A stretch of DNA of 64,000 bases from a virus: the IMG/VR virus record IMGVR_UViG_3300027741_000056, positions 1-64,000 of that record; one strand, given 5' to 3'. The notes beneath the pieces are model-generated. The model made no database searches. It saw only the letters and a list, made by a program, of their open reading frames with translations, and had not been told where the DNA came from. This document shows positions 1 to 7,401 of this stretch, in pieces. The number at the start of each line of letters is the position of its first letter. Within the stretch, counting starts at the first letter, position 1. Position numbers and translations under genes: made by a program.

Positions 1-1
1 T

Positions 2-751
2 TTAGCTACTTTTAGTAATCCTTTTGATCAAACTACTAATTTAGTTACTATTGACTCTGCGGGGAATATAAATACACAAGCTAATTTAACTGCTGGGGGT
101 CCTATACAGGGTAGTGCACTTACTCTTTCAGCAAGCGGAACCCCTGGTGGAACAACAGGTTACGCTGCAGGCTCTATTGGATTAGACTCCGCTAGTAATA
201 AATTTTATGGAACTACAACTACAACTAGTGGTAAAGGAATTATTCCTTCTATCCAAAAGCAAGTTCTTGCTGGAAACAGCTCCGCCGCTACCACTACTAC
301 TTTAGTTAACGTATTTCCAACTACCCCTGGATTACCTATTGAAGCGGCTAAACTTTATTACTTTAAGGCAACCTACCATTTTAATACCACTTGGACTTCA
401 GGAACAACAGCGGTTGCTAACGTAGCTTTTACGTTTGCTAATGCCCCAGTAGCAATTAAATACACCATAAAAACCTATAATGCCACTACTGCAAACTCGG
501 CTTTAGAATATAACGCCGTGCGTACAACTGCAGCGGCCTCTCAAGCAACTTCTGCTTTTACAGCCTCTAGAAACTCAACGGCTGAAATTGAAGGTTATTT
601 TACATCTAATGCGACAACAGGTGGAACTCTTATTCCTCAATTTAGCATGTCAACCACAGGCTCATCTACAGTAGTTTCACAGTTTTCTACATTTGAGATT
701 CAAAAAATAGGCACTACAGGTACTCAAAATATTGCTGGTGCATGGGCATAA
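2..751 (+). CDS. Tail fibre-like protein, C-terminal part (cut by window edge)
   Basis: The frame is open from the first bases of the window to the stop at 749-751, so at least 249 residues are present and the N-terminus lies outside. The visible part is rich in Thr, Ser, Ala and Gly with regularly spaced short beta-like segments, as in phage fibre or receptor-binding tips. There is no Cys and no obvious enzymatic motif. It ends the rightward tail module that also fills the right end of the window, so it is probably a distal tail or host-recognition protein. The composition-based call is reasonable; the specific role is inference. Confidence 0.6.
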   Translation, partial: LATFSNPFDQTTNLVTIDSAGNINTQANLTAGGPIQGSALTLSASGTPGGTTGYAAGSIGLDSASNKFYGTTTTTSGKGIIPSIQKQVLAGNSSAATTTTLVNVFPTTPGLPIEAAKLYYFKATYHFNTTWTSGTTAVANVAFTFANAPVAIKYTIKTYNATTANSALEYNAVRTTAAASQATSAFTASRNSTAEIEGYFTSNATTGGTLIPQFSMSTTGSSTVVSQFSTFEIQKIGTTGTQNIAGAWA

Positions 752-823
752 TAATAGTTTAATTAACAAGTTGTCATAACATATATGCTAGTATTTCCTT
801 GACCATCTAACTAGGAGTAAAAC

Positions 824-1051
824 ATGGCCATCGATTACGACGCTCTGCTATCTGCTGAGCAAAAGCAAACAATCATTGAGAACCGTATTCAGCAGTTTGC
901 TGCCGATATGTTTCAAACTGAACTAAATCGTGAGATTCATGTACGCGCAGGTAATGAAGATGCTATTACTGGTTCTGACGAATCTATTGCATTTTTGAAG
1001 ATTGCTATTGATGTTCATCAGGAAGAATTGGCTAAAATTTCTGCCGAGTGA
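824..1051 (+). CDS. Small hypothetical protein, end of tail operon
   Basis: A 75-residue acidic, mainly helical protein (starts MAIDYDALLS) with no Cys or membrane segment. A good ribosome site (AGGAG, 6 nt before the ATG) supports the start. It follows the fibre gene by 72 bp. The upstream gap contains TATGCTAGTA, also found in the -10 region of the promoter near 9903, so it may have its own promoter. I do not recognise the family. It faces the leftward early genes across a shared terminator region. Confidence 0.7.
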   Translation: MAIDYDALLSAEQKQTIIENRIQQFAADMFQTELNREIHVRAGNEDAITGSDESIAFLKIAIDVHQEELAKISAE

Positions 1052-1065
1052 CCTGTTTTTGGGCA

Positions 1066-1109
1066 TAAAAAAAAGACCAAATGGGGCGCCCCCGAAGGGG
1101 TGCCCCATT
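1066..1109 (-). terminator. Rho-independent terminator for the leftward early genes
   Basis: A GC-rich hairpin pairs 1080-1092 with 1097-1109 around a CGAA tetraloop. On the minus strand it is followed by a U-rich tract (complement of A1067-A1074). It lies between convergent genes, so it may also stop rightward transcription, but the U tract fits leftward transcripts better. Confidence 0.75.
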
Positions 1110-1200
1110 GGCTTTATACATTGACGTAATGCATAACGCACACACCAAATAAAACACGACTAAGGAAAATGTCTCATTGGTTTTATGCATTAGCGTAATG
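1106..1200. repeat. Two direct copies of a palindromic ~26-bp element
   Basis: Positions 1106-1131 and 1175-1200 match at 22 of 26 bases, with starts 69 bp apart. The 3' half of each is an imperfect palindrome of the type CATTA-GCG-TAATG. Such paired palindromes usually bind a dimeric regulator or mark an origin or maturation site. Function is inference. Confidence 0.6.
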
Positions 1201-1457
1201 TAGTTGCACATGTTGCGTCCGGTTTTTACCTTGCACTGTCTACCACACAAGGCTTGGTATGTGCATGCACGCAGGCCTCTGTCTATTTGCATATCAGCGA
1301 GGGGCCACTCACGTCAATGTCTTTCGGGTATTGCTACGTGCGTCGTGCGGGCGATACATCAAATAAATAGTCAGTCGACCTTAAACTACTGCCAGAACAA
1401 CAGTAAGCATAGGCAGGTTGACGTTTGCTCCCTGGAAAGGAGTCAGACGCACTTTAC
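1201..1457. other. Non-coding spacer between convergent blocks
   Basis: I see no convincing gene here. Open frames exist on both strands but have no ribosome site and phage-atypical composition. A small inverted repeat (CTCC-CTGGAAA-GGAG) lies near 1430. Nothing else could be assigned. Confidence 0.4.
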
Positions 1458-1817
1458 TTAAGGTATCGTAACTGCGGGAGCAGTCATCTTGGGGGGTAGA
1501 CCCAAGTCTTTTCCAACAGGATCACCAATGTACAGGTCATTTTCTGTCATTCGTGTCGGTGGACGTTGTGCTGCTGGCGCACCGTTTGGCACACCAGCTT
1601 TTGCTGGAACAGGTACGGTCAAGGGTCCTTGACCTACGTGACCTTCAGCAAACCAGATTGCTACTTGCCGTACTGAATCAAATACGGTCAAGACGCGAGT
1701 GAGGATTCCTGAGAGGTTTCCAAACTGGTTGAGTCGGTCAAGGTTTCTTGCTCCGTTAGTCTTTGCCCAGGAGAATCCAAAAATGGAGACTGCTGTTGCC
1801 ACAATAAGTAAGCCCAT
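1458..1817 (-). CDS. Small membrane-anchored protein, unknown function
   Basis: A 119-residue protein beginning with a hydrophobic segment (MGLLIVATAVSIFGF, residues 1-16), then an amphipathic helix and a Pro-rich tail. The ribosome site GAAGGAAG before the ATG at 1817 is strong and an in-frame stop lies just upstream, so this start is firm. Its first 130 nt lie inside the end of the next gene upstream (1688-2668), in another frame. It is the last gene of the leftward block before the terminator at 1066-1109. Function unknown. Confidence 0.7.
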   Translation of the reverse strand: MGLLIVATAVSIFGFSWAKTNGARNLDRLNQFGNLSGILTRVLTVFDSVRQVAIWFAEGHVGQGPLTVPVPAKAGVPNGAPAAQRPPTRMTENDLYIGDPVGKDLGLPPKMTAPAVTIP

Positions 1818-2668
1818 CGGTTACTTCCTTCATCTTGTAAGTCGTACACAGTTTGCCATCCTCTGTAAAAAGCATCTTGTGCTATTGACCAGATTTTGGC
1901 TGAGGTTTCAGATAGATGTTCTTCGATAACTGGTGGGTTAACATAGATTTCTTCTATCAATTGTTGTGCGTGATCTCGTGCATCGCAGTCACAGTCTTGC
2001 CTGTAATCTTTAGCATGCGAGCACTCATCGGTGCATTCTACGAGTTCTAGTGAGCACCAACAGTCGTTAAATCCTTCTAGCTTTTTCACAATTTCTGGGC
2101 TATTAATTTCGGATTTAAAGATGCGGTAATACTCTTCTTTAAGAGGCATTACGGTCCAGATAGGAACAACACCTACAATATGAAACTTATTGTTTTCGTT
2201 TCCGACAACAATTTCGTTACCGTTTACTTCGTAATCAAAACGGTCAGCGTTAGATTCATACTGTAGGTTGTCTATAGCCCACCGGTGATTTTCAAGCGGG
2301 CTATAGACTCGTTGGATTCCTACGCAAGGGTAATCAATGTCAAAGAAATCAACTAGTTGCTGGTATGGCATGTTAGTTGATGGGTCAATGATTGAGCACC
2401 ATTGCACTGCTGTTGGGTACAGGTAGGGCTGTCGCTGTTGTGTACAAACGCAGTTGTAAGCCATGCTGTGGTAATACCCGACGCAATTGTTGCATTCAAA
2501 TATTTGTCCAGCGTGTATTCCAACACCGGATTCAGCACCGCTAAGTAGTGAATACCAGTTTGTTTTGTCACCGGAAAGCCAGCGTTCATAGCCCGCTTTC
2601 CATTCAGCGATAAAAGGTGAATAAAAGGTATCTAACGTTGGCCTTTCATCACCTCTCATGCCCCACAT
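1688..2668 (-). CDS. Cys-rich hypothetical protein
   Basis: A 326-residue protein with several Cys clusters: CNNC and CVC near residues 59-75, then CWC, C-x3-C and CDCD around 203-228. These suggest a metal-binding or disulphide-bonded fold. The middle region has repeated aromatic and acidic residues. The last ~43 residues (Ser/Thr/Gln-rich) are encoded in the overlap with the next gene and may be poorly constrained. It starts 2 bp after the stop of the upstream membrane-protein gene; the ribosome site is weak, so Met4 (2659) is an alternative. No family recognised. Confidence 0.65.
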   Translation of the reverse strand: MWGMRGDERPTLDTFYSPFIAEWKAGYERWLSGDKTNWYSLLSGAESGVGIHAGQIFECNNCVGYYHSMAYNCVCTQQRQPYLYPTAVQWCSIIDPSTNMPYQQLVDFFDIDYPCVGIQRVYSPLENHRWAIDNLQYESNADRFDYEVNGNEIVVGNENNKFHIVGVVPIWTVMPLKEEYYRIFKSEINSPEIVKKLEGFNDCWCSLELVECTDECSHAKDYRQDCDCDARDHAQQLIEEIYVNPPVIEEHLSETSAKIWSIAQDAFYRGWQTVYDLQDEGSNRWAYLLWQQQSPFLDSPGQRLTEQETLTDSTSLETSQESSLAS

Positions 2669-2670
2669 GG

Positions 2671-3648
2671 TTACTTACGCTTTTTGTTCGGGTTGCTCTT
2701 AGGGTAGCTGTTACGCTGTCCCGGCTTGACGTTTGGGAAGTCTTTAGCCAGCGAACGTTCAGTGTCTGCTACTTCTTGAGCAACTGCTGCATTAGCAACC
2801 ATTTCTGCTTGCTCTAGAGTGATGTCACCCTCAACTTCTACAGTGGCAATGTTTGACACAATGTCAATTACCGTTGCGCTTGCTGTAATCTTGTCGATGT
2901 TTTCGCTGATTACTTCTGCTACGATTTCGTCACGCTTGTAGAACAGGGTAAATGCTGCGCTAGCCATTGCTACGGAAACAATGAATAGGACGGTTGCGAC
3001 TCCGCCTGATAGTGCTGCGGCGATGAAATTTCCGACGAACGGAAGGCTTGAAACAAACGATACAACAGCGCCGTTTAGTAGAGCGTTAACAGCTAGTCCT
3101 GCGCCAACTGTTACAGATGCAAAAGTTGTTGAGCGGATAGTGATTGGGTTGTTGAAAGCGTGCTTCATGATTGTTCCGAGACCTGAAAGGTTACGGTATG
3201 CAAAGTTAGCAGCGTTGTAACGCATTTCAGTGAATGTAGCGTTTGCATCATGCACAAAATCACCAGTAGGTGCGTGTACACTCTTTACCAAACTGCCGAG
3301 CAATGCACCGACCTTATCAATGCTGTTGTGCGTGATAATCGCGACTGTAGTGATGGTATTTGTTACAAAAGAAATCACTGACTGTACGATTCCTGTTAGT
3401 GTCAAATACCCTTGCTTAGTTGCAGTTAAACTAGCAACTAGTGATCCACTAACACCTGCTGGCATGGATGACCATACGCGCTTTGCAAAGTTAAGGCCTG
3501 TTGTCGTGATGCCTTTTGTTGATGATGTTAGCTTGATTGCTAGTGCCTTAAGGAAGGCTAGCTGGTTAGTCGCTTTGGACTGTACTTTAACTAGGACTGA
3601 CTTGTAGTCCAAGCCTGCGCCTACTGGCGCTGCTGATGATGCAGACAT
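2671..3648 (-). CDS. Multi-pass membrane protein
   Basis: A 325-residue protein with at least three hydrophobic segments: near residues 85-107 (VQSVISFVTNTITTVAII), 183-205 and 208-238 (GGVATVLFIVSVAMASAAF), the last followed by basic residues. The C-terminus is acidic, then ends in a Lys/Arg/Asn tail. I chose Met at 3648 because AAAGG lies 7 nt upstream; an in-frame ATG at 3678 has no such site. It is the first gene after the XRE regulator and has a palindrome upstream (3673-3689). It may alter the host membrane; that is inference. Confidence 0.65.
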   Translation of the reverse strand: MSASSAAPVGAGLDYKSVLVKVQSKATNQLAFLKALAIKLTSSTKGITTTGLNFAKRVWSSMPAGVSGSLVASLTATKQGYLTLTGIVQSVISFVTNTITTVAIITHNSIDKVGALLGSLVKSVHAPTGDFVHDANATFTEMRYNAANFAYRNLSGLGTIMKHAFNNPITIRSTTFASVTVGAGLAVNALLNGAVVSFVSSLPFVGNFIAAALSGGVATVLFIVSVAMASAAFTLFYKRDEIVAEVISENIDKITASATVIDIVSNIATVEVEGDITLEQAEMVANAAVAQEVADTERSLAKDFPNVKPGQRNSYPKSNPNKKRK

Positions 3649-3672
3649 GTCTACACCCTTTCTTTGTGTGTA

Positions 3673-3689
3673 ATTCACTTTTAGTGAAT
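3673..3689. promoter_or_regulatory. Operator-like palindrome
   Basis: ATTCACT-TTT-AGTGAAT is a perfect 7-bp inverted repeat with a 3-bp spacer. It lies between the XRE gene (3768-4010) and the membrane-protein gene. Dimeric helix-turn-helix repressors bind sites of this form, so it is a candidate target of the adjacent regulator. Confidence 0.45.
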
Positions 3690-3721
3690 GGGTAAGGTAC
3701 TTCTGTTTCCCTAACTCCCCT

Positions 3722-3751
3722 AGATGCTCAACCAGATAAGTGGCTGAGCAT
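3722..3751 (-). repeat. Hairpin downstream of the XRE gene
   Basis: GATGCTCA at 3722-3729 pairs with TGAGCATC at 3744-3751 (8 bp, 14-nt loop). There is no U tract, so it is more likely an RNA-stability or pausing hairpin than a full terminator. Confidence 0.4.
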
Positions 3752-3767
3752 CGTAGGCAATCAGAGG

Positions 3768-4010
3768 TTAAAGTGCTTCACCTGGGCTGATTACTTCAAG
3801 GGCGCGAAGTAGCGTATTGATTTCTACGCCTAGCGCTTCGCACAGCGGGGGAAGAATGTCGATACTTGGCCTGGTTTCAAATGTGAAGTAACGGTACAAG
3901 TTACCTCGGTTGATACCAACGGCTACTGCGACTTCTTGCAGAGACTTATACTCAAGCTCTTTCATTCGTTCGCGTAGCCATTTCATTCCGGTTGGTTGTT
4001 TCTTAGCCAT
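3768..4010 (-). CDS. XRE-family helix-turn-helix regulator
   Basis: An 80-residue single-domain DNA-binding protein. The order LQEVAVAVGINRGNLYRY (about residues 24-41) fits the helix-turn-helix of Cro/C1-type repressors, followed by 'PSIDILPPLCEALGV', typical of helices 4 and 5. It overlaps the upstream gene by 8 bp, so the two are translated together. No dimerisation or protease domain is present, so it resembles Cro or small phage regulators rather than full lambda-type repressors. The palindrome at 3673-3689 is a possible binding site. Confidence 0.85.
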   Translation of the reverse strand: MAKKQPTGMKWLRERMKELEYKSLQEVAVAVGINRGNLYRYFTFETRPSIDILPPLCEALGVEINTLLRALEVISPGEAL

Positions 4011-4398
4011 GGTGTACTAGCTCCTTTTCTTCTGCGCATTCGATGCAACCGCAGTCGCTGCACATTTTGTCGTATTCGTTAAAGATGTGACTGAGTGTTG
4101 CTGATGTTAGGTTGCAGTTACGGTCAATGACTTTTGCTGCTTGGGTAGTTGTTTGTGCGAGTGCGTCTACAATTTCGCCGTCGATTGAATTCATGATGCT
4201 TGACGCTTGTGACGCTGCAACATCTGGCGGTAGATAGTTCTCTAGGTGGCGTGTGATTGTGGTCTCGATAGCACCTAGTAGTTCACGACCAAAGATAGTT
4301 TTAGCTTGGTCGTTAAAGTGGTCAATCATGATACTGCGTGTTACTTCGTTTTTTTCATACTCGCGCTTGAGTATTGCTTTTTGTATTTGCTTGCACAT
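4003..4398 (-). CDS. Hypothetical protein with a C-terminal Cys cluster
   Basis: A 131-residue, mostly helical protein whose C-terminus carries CSDCGCIEC, a likely metal-binding knuckle. I chose the ATG at 4398 because GGAG lies 6 nt upstream; an upstream ATG at 4413 falls against the U tract of the preceding terminator. It is the first gene after the structured RNA and terminator at 4413-4583, so its expression may depend on read-through. Family not recognised. Confidence 0.65.
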   Translation of the reverse strand: MCKQIQKAILKREYEKNEVTRSIMIDHFNDQAKTIFGRELLGAIETTITRHLENYLPPDVAASQASSIMNSIDGEIVDALAQTTTQAAKVIDRNCNLTSATLSHIFNEYDKMCSDCGCIECAEEKELVHHG

Positions 4399-4412
4399 GT
4401 TTACTCCAGACA

Positions 4413-4583
4413 TGAAAAAAGCCCCGACGCTGTTTGCGTCAGAGCTGATTGCTTTGTATTTTGTCTTAAGGTTTGTCCGGTCACATCCAAATCGTGACTG
4501 AGGTTATCCTCCGAGACTGGGAGTGATTATCAGATCAAATCGTAATAATCACTAGTTATCGGGTAAAGGTCTCCCAACCCGAT
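4413..4583 (-). ncRNA. Structured RNA or attenuating leader with a pseudoknot
   Basis: This ~170-nt stretch runs from a predicted start 7 nt after the promoter at 4590-4619 to a U-tailed hairpin. Helices: 4577-4583 with 4558-4564 (7 bp); 4545-4553 with 4522-4530 (9 bp); 4508-4511 with 4500-4503; 4494-4499 with 4479-4484. The loop of the first helix (4571-4576) is complementary over 6 nt to 4518-4523, giving a possible pseudoknot. No tRNA T-arm is visible. Either a free-standing small RNA or an attenuator for the gene at 4398. Confidence 0.6.
4415..4446 (-). terminator. Terminator ending the structured RNA
   Basis: An 11-bp stem (4436-4446 with 4420-4430, counting G.U pairs) with a 5-nt loop is followed on the minus strand by six U. 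It sits only ~20 nt before the start codon of the next gene, which is typical of attenuators. Confidence 0.75.
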
Positions 4584-4589
4584 ACATCT

Positions 4590-4619
4590 ATTATACCACA
4601 CATTTACAACGGCTTGCAA
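4590..4619 (-). promoter_or_regulatory. Sigma70-like leftward promoter
   Basis: Minus strand reads TTGCAA, 18 nt, TATAAT, then AG. The same layout (TTGCAT, 18 nt, TATAATAG) recurs at 7402-7431. Confidence 0.7.
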
Positions 4620-4621
4620 CT

Positions 4622-4810
4622 TTATTTGAAAGTTTTTTCTAACTCTCTTAAAACATCTTTTTCTTCACGAGATAGTTTGAGTTTATCTCGGTAGTAGCCA
4701 GATGTTACCGTTCGTGTAGAAAGCCAGGCGCGAACACCAGCAGTAATAGCTACTGATGAACCTAATGTAAGTAGTGCACCCATGTATTTAATGGTATCTA
4801 AATGTGTCAT
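4622..4810 (-). CDS. Small single-pass membrane protein
   Basis: A 62-residue protein with one hydrophobic segment (about residues 9-30, MGALLTLGSSVAITAGV) and a charged cytoplasmic-type tail. Its ATG overlaps the upstream stop by 1 bp (TAATG), so translation is coupled to the preceding membrane protein. The promoter for the next transcript begins just beyond its stop. Function unknown. Confidence 0.7.
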   Translation of the reverse strand: MTHLDTIKYMGALLTLGSSVAITAGVRAWLSTRTVTSGYYRDKLKLSREEKDVLRELEKTFK

Positions 4811-5112
4811 TATTTGTCAACCACAGTCGGGCCTGTGTATCCGCTAATCTTTCGTGCAGCAACCTCAATGTTATTGATGTCGCCAATGTGGCTTAGTTCA
4901 CACGTCTTATTCTTGTACAGTTCTCGTTCTTCGTACAAGATTTGATTCTCTGTGTCGTAGTCGTACAGAGATTTTAATAACTTTTGATTCTCAGCGTCAC
5001 GTTCTACAATTTCGCTAAGAAGTTTGTGGTTTTCTTCAACGCGGTAAAAACCGCCAATAACAATGCCTGTAAATAAAATTCCAAACATTTCTACATAACT
5101 AATGGCGTTCAT
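4810..5112 (-). CDS. Membrane-anchored coiled-coil protein
   Basis: 100 residues: an N-terminal hydrophobic segment (MFGILFTGIVIGGF, about residues 9-22), then a Glu/Asn/Leu-rich heptad-like helix to about residue 70. The ATG at 5112 overlaps the stop of the 59-residue gene upstream (ATGA) and has AAAGG upstream. The layout of anchor plus coiled coil resembles spanin or exclusion proteins, but nothing sequence-specific supports either; the early position argues against lysis. Confidence 0.65.
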   Translation of the reverse strand: MNAISYVEMFGILFTGIVIGGFYRVEENHKLLSEIVERDAENQKLLKSLYDYDTENQILYEERELYKNKTCELSHIGDINNIEVAARKISGYTGPTVVDK

Positions 5113-5288
5113 TTCTTGCCTTTCTCGTGCTTTTCTAAGTACGCCGTGCATAGGTTAGCAAAGCGTACATCAACGGGTTGACTTTCATCCTCTAGATGTA
5201 CCAATAGTTCTTGGTTATCCATAAGAAGTTTAATTAAGTCTGCTTGCGACTTTTTTAGGGCATTTACAGCTTTTATTTTATTGAGCAT
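5109..5288 (-). CDS. 59-residue hypothetical protein
   Basis: Starts MLNKIKAVNALKK and ends EKHEKGKK. It overlaps the upstream stop by 11 bp and the downstream start by 4 bp (ATGA), so it fills what would otherwise be an odd gap in a tightly packed operon. Helical and charged, no membrane segment. The frame contains no stop and the spacing logic is strong, but I do not recognise the family. Confidence 0.6.
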   Translation of the reverse strand: MLNKIKAVNALKKSQADLIKLLMDNQELLVHLEDESQPVDVRFANLCTAYLEKHEKGKK

Positions 5289-6027
5289 TTAGCGACCTGT
5301 AGTTGATTCGAGTGTTTCCATAAGATGATTGGTATTTAACAAATTCTTTGTCGTCACAAAAAACTTGTTGTATCAATTTTTCTTCGTTTGTGTAAGGGTT
5401 TTCTGAAACGACTATGTGATACCTATGCTTATCGCAAAAACAAAGATTTGCTCTAATGTATTCGATAGCTGCTTTTTTAGTAAGAAACACACCCCAAAAC
5501 TTTGCTTTAAACAAGCTAGAGTGTTTAGGTATGTCTAATGCTAAATAAGTTTTTGGTGGATCAATAACGTCAGACTCTAAAATGTCGTCAACAATTTTGA
5601 TTGTAGGGCACGGATACTCAAGGTCGCACTCTACGCAAAAACCTTCTTCCTCTGTGTGCAGTTCATCTAACTTATCGACATGAAGTAAAACGTTATTAAA
5701 CTTTTCGTTAATAGCAATTTCACGTTCAAATTTTCTTTCATTTCTTTCTTTTTGTTTTTGCCTCTTAGACTTGTGTGCAAAAGGATTGACATTGACTACT
5801 CGCTCACCGATATTATTCGGACTACCAATAGAGTCCATGTAAGCGTTTGCAGCGTACGTACCTAATTGTTTTTCTACCGCACTGCGTAAACCTTCCGCAT
5901 TACCTTCGGCTACTACCTTAGCAATATCTGAATTTTTTTCGGCGGCTTTTGCAAGTTCGGCAGCGATTTCTTTATACTCATCTGCGGTCAACAGAGTTAT
6001 CGTTCTTAGATTAGTGTTTTTAATCAT
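5278..6027 (-). CDS. Hypothetical protein with Cys motif
   Basis: 249 residues starting MIKNTNLRTITLL. The frame extends upstream to 6252, but that part overlaps the conserved-looking Cys gene at 6020-6262, so I take the ATG at 6027, which overlaps that gene's stop by 8 bp. Features: an Ala/Glu-rich helix, a strongly basic stretch near residues 85-102, and CVECDLEYPC near 133-142. The C-terminal third has mixed alpha/beta character. No family recognised. Confidence 0.65.
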   Translation of the reverse strand: MIKNTNLRTITLLTADEYKEIAAELAKAAEKNSDIAKVVAEGNAEGLRSAVEKQLGTYAANAYMDSIGSPNNIGERVVNVNPFAHKSKRQKQKERNERKFEREIAINEKFNNVLLHVDKLDELHTEEEGFCVECDLEYPCPTIKIVDDILESDVIDPPKTYLALDIPKHSSLFKAKFWGVFLTKKAAIEYIRANLCFCDKHRYHIVVSENPYTNEEKLIQQVFCDDKEFVKYQSSYGNTRINYRSLNAQ

Positions 6028-6262
6028 CAGCGTTTTTCTCACATTCGTGTTTGATGCTGTAATCAAATTGGCAGTAGTAGCACTCCATTGTTTCACCACA
6101 GTTCTTGCACTCGTAGACAAACTGTTGCTCATCGCAGTGGATGATTGTATTGTCAAGAATCCAGTAGTAAGTGTTGTGGTCGATTGCATAATCAGGCATG
6201 TTCCTGGTGTCTGCATCTTTAATGGCGTCGTGCATTGCGTCGAGAGTTCCATGGTCAGCCAT
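6020..6262 (-). CDS. Small zinc-knuckle protein
   Basis: 80 residues; acidic N-terminal half and, in the C-terminal half, CKNCGETMECYYC, which could bind one zinc ion. The ATG at 6262 overlaps the upstream stop by 8 bp; a GTG at 6271 in the same frame is an alternative. It sits in a chain of overlapping small early genes that often carry CxxC pairs. Function unknown. Confidence 0.65.
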   Translation of the reverse strand: MADHGTLDAMHDAIKDADTRNMPDYAIDHNTYYWILDNTIIHCDEQQFVYECKNCGETMECYYCQFDYSIKHECEKNADD

Positions 6263-6527
6263 GCTGACCACTTACTTGCTTTTGTGTGTGCAAATCCGTA
6301 TCCAGTTTGGTTAAGGCTTGCTCTAACTCTCTTGCTAATTTCCTTGCTTCGTTAAACGTCAATGACGTTATCAACTTGTCAAGGTGCGCGTGGTCTTGCC
6401 AGACATTTACTGTTATGTTAACAACACCCTCAACGTAACCGTCTGGCGTGAACATGGTGGCGGAAGTTACGTCAACCAACTTGGTGCGATCTGCTGCGCG
6501 TAGCATTTCTAATTTACGAATATTCAC
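6255..6527 (-). CDS. Hypothetical early protein
   Basis: 90 residues beginning NIRKLEMLRAADRTK. I chose GTG at 6527 because it overlaps the upstream stop (GTGA) and has GGAAG five nt upstream. A beta-rich middle (VNITVNVWQD) is followed by a long C-terminal helix. No Cys motif or membrane segment. Family not recognised. Confidence 0.6.
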   Translation of the reverse strand: MNIRKLEMLRAADRTKLVDVTSATMFTPDGYVEGVVNITVNVWQDHAHLDKLITSLTFNEARKLARELEQALTKLDTDLHTQKQVSGQHG

Positions 6528-7075
6528 TTGACTTCCTTTCGGCTTGGGTTGCTGATAGTCACAAAGCATTCCATGCATACGTAACCTTTTGGGTGTATTA
6601 GCAGGGAGTTTTCGTAATCGTCAGCAACTAGGCACTGGCCGCTGTTCATTGCCATAACGAAGCAGCCTTGGCAAACAGGACGAGTCTCAATGTAGTAGAC
6701 CTGGTACTGCTTTTCTGGCTCTTGCTTAGACAAGCTAAACAGGGCTTTGATAGAGCCTGTAACTAACTCAAACAAAAACGTAACGGCTTCGTTCACGACA
6801 TCTGAATTGTGCGGTAGCGTGTGATCAGGGCATTTGCAGCAATCAACACACAGATAGTCGCCGTCTTGAATGGTGTGCGGGCAAGCCCACTCATCAACAC
6901 GCAGTACATTACATTCCTTGCACAATGGTGGCTTAATCACTTCTTGCTCCTTTGCGGGTTCAGGCATCAATTCTTTGATGTCAGATTTAACTAGGTGGTA
7001 CAGGATGACTAGCAGGACTGGCATGAGCACTAGCAGAAATGCACGTTCTAGGAACGTGGCGATGGTCCAGCCCAT
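6524..7075 (-). CDS. Membrane protein with zinc-ribbon-like clusters
   Basis: 183 residues: one or two hydrophobic stretches near residues 10-28 (FLLVLMPVLLVILYHLV), then Cys-rich segments CKEC, CPH, CVDCCKCPDH, CQGC and CMEC spread over residues 52-170. The pattern suggests at least two zinc sites facing the cytoplasm. ATG at 7075 follows AAGGAAGG by 8 nt. It starts 1 bp after the upstream stop. Role unknown; host-membrane interference is a guess. Confidence 0.7.
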   Translation of the reverse strand: MGWTIATFLERAFLLVLMPVLLVILYHLVKSDIKELMPEPAKEQEVIKPPLCKECNVLRVDEWACPHTIQDGDYLCVDCCKCPDHTLPHNSDVVNEAVTFLFELVTGSIKALFSLSKQEPEKQYQVYYIETRPVCQGCFVMAMNSGQCLVADDYENSLLIHPKGYVCMECFVTISNPSRKEVK

Positions 7076-7076
7076 G

Positions 7077-7316
7077 TTATTTACCTTCCTTGCATAAAGC
7101 GCAGTAACTGCTGTTGTGGCGTTGCCCGCGCATGTGAGCGATGGTTTCTTCTTCGCGAAGCTTTTGCTGAGCCTCGCCAGCAGTTCCAAGTGCTACAAGT
7201 ATTGACATTGCTGTCTTTGCTGTAACACTGGCTGCCTTTTTTGCTGCTGCTTTAGCGTCAACACTTGGGGCGTCGACCTTAGAGCTACTGGTGTTTCCGG
7301 TTTTTGCTTTTGACAT
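7077..7316 (-). CDS. Ala/Lys-rich small protein
   Basis: 79 residues: a low-complexity Ala/Lys/Ser N-terminal half (KAAAKKAASVTAK), a helical centre, and a CALC motif near the end. AGGAG lies 7 nt before the ATG at 7316. It is the first gene of a transcript starting at the promoter 7402-7431, with a perfect 10-bp hairpin in the leader. Confidence 0.65.
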   Translation of the reverse strand: MSKAKTGNTSSSKVDAPSVDAKAAAKKAASVTAKTAMSILVALGTAGEAQQKLREEETIAHMRGQRHNSSYCALCKEGK

Positions 7317-7338
7317 GATTTTCTCCTGTAATGCAGAA

Positions 7339-7365
7339 ACCCCCAAAACACGGTATTTTGGGGGT
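7339..7365 (-). promoter_or_regulatory. Leader hairpin before the 7316 gene
   Basis: A perfect 10-bp stem (7339-7348 with 7356-7365, 7-nt loop) lies between the promoter at 7402-7431 and the ribosome site. The following UUUC is a weak terminator tract, so it could be a partial terminator or an mRNA-stabilising hairpin. Confidence 0.5.
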
Positions 7366-7401
7366 ATTTTCAGGCAGCACAAATGCCGCTTGAATACTTC
7401 T

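Noticed and set aside
1204-1461. Possible 85-residue rightward gene
   Set aside because: No ribosome site, Cys/His-rich random-looking sequence, and it lies in the terminator and repeat junction.
1688-1817. Frameshift joining the genes at 1688 and 1458
   Set aside because: Although in the -1 frame, the smaller gene has its own strong ribosome site and an in-frame stop directly before its ATG.
4441-4583. A tRNA in the 4413-4583 RNA
   Set aside because: No T-arm consensus and no acceptor pairing at the right distance.
6028-6252. N-terminal extension of the 5278 gene
   Set aside because: It overlaps the Cys-knuckle gene in another frame and reads as Thr/Ser-rich antisense-like sequence; ATG 6027 overlaps the previous stop neatly.
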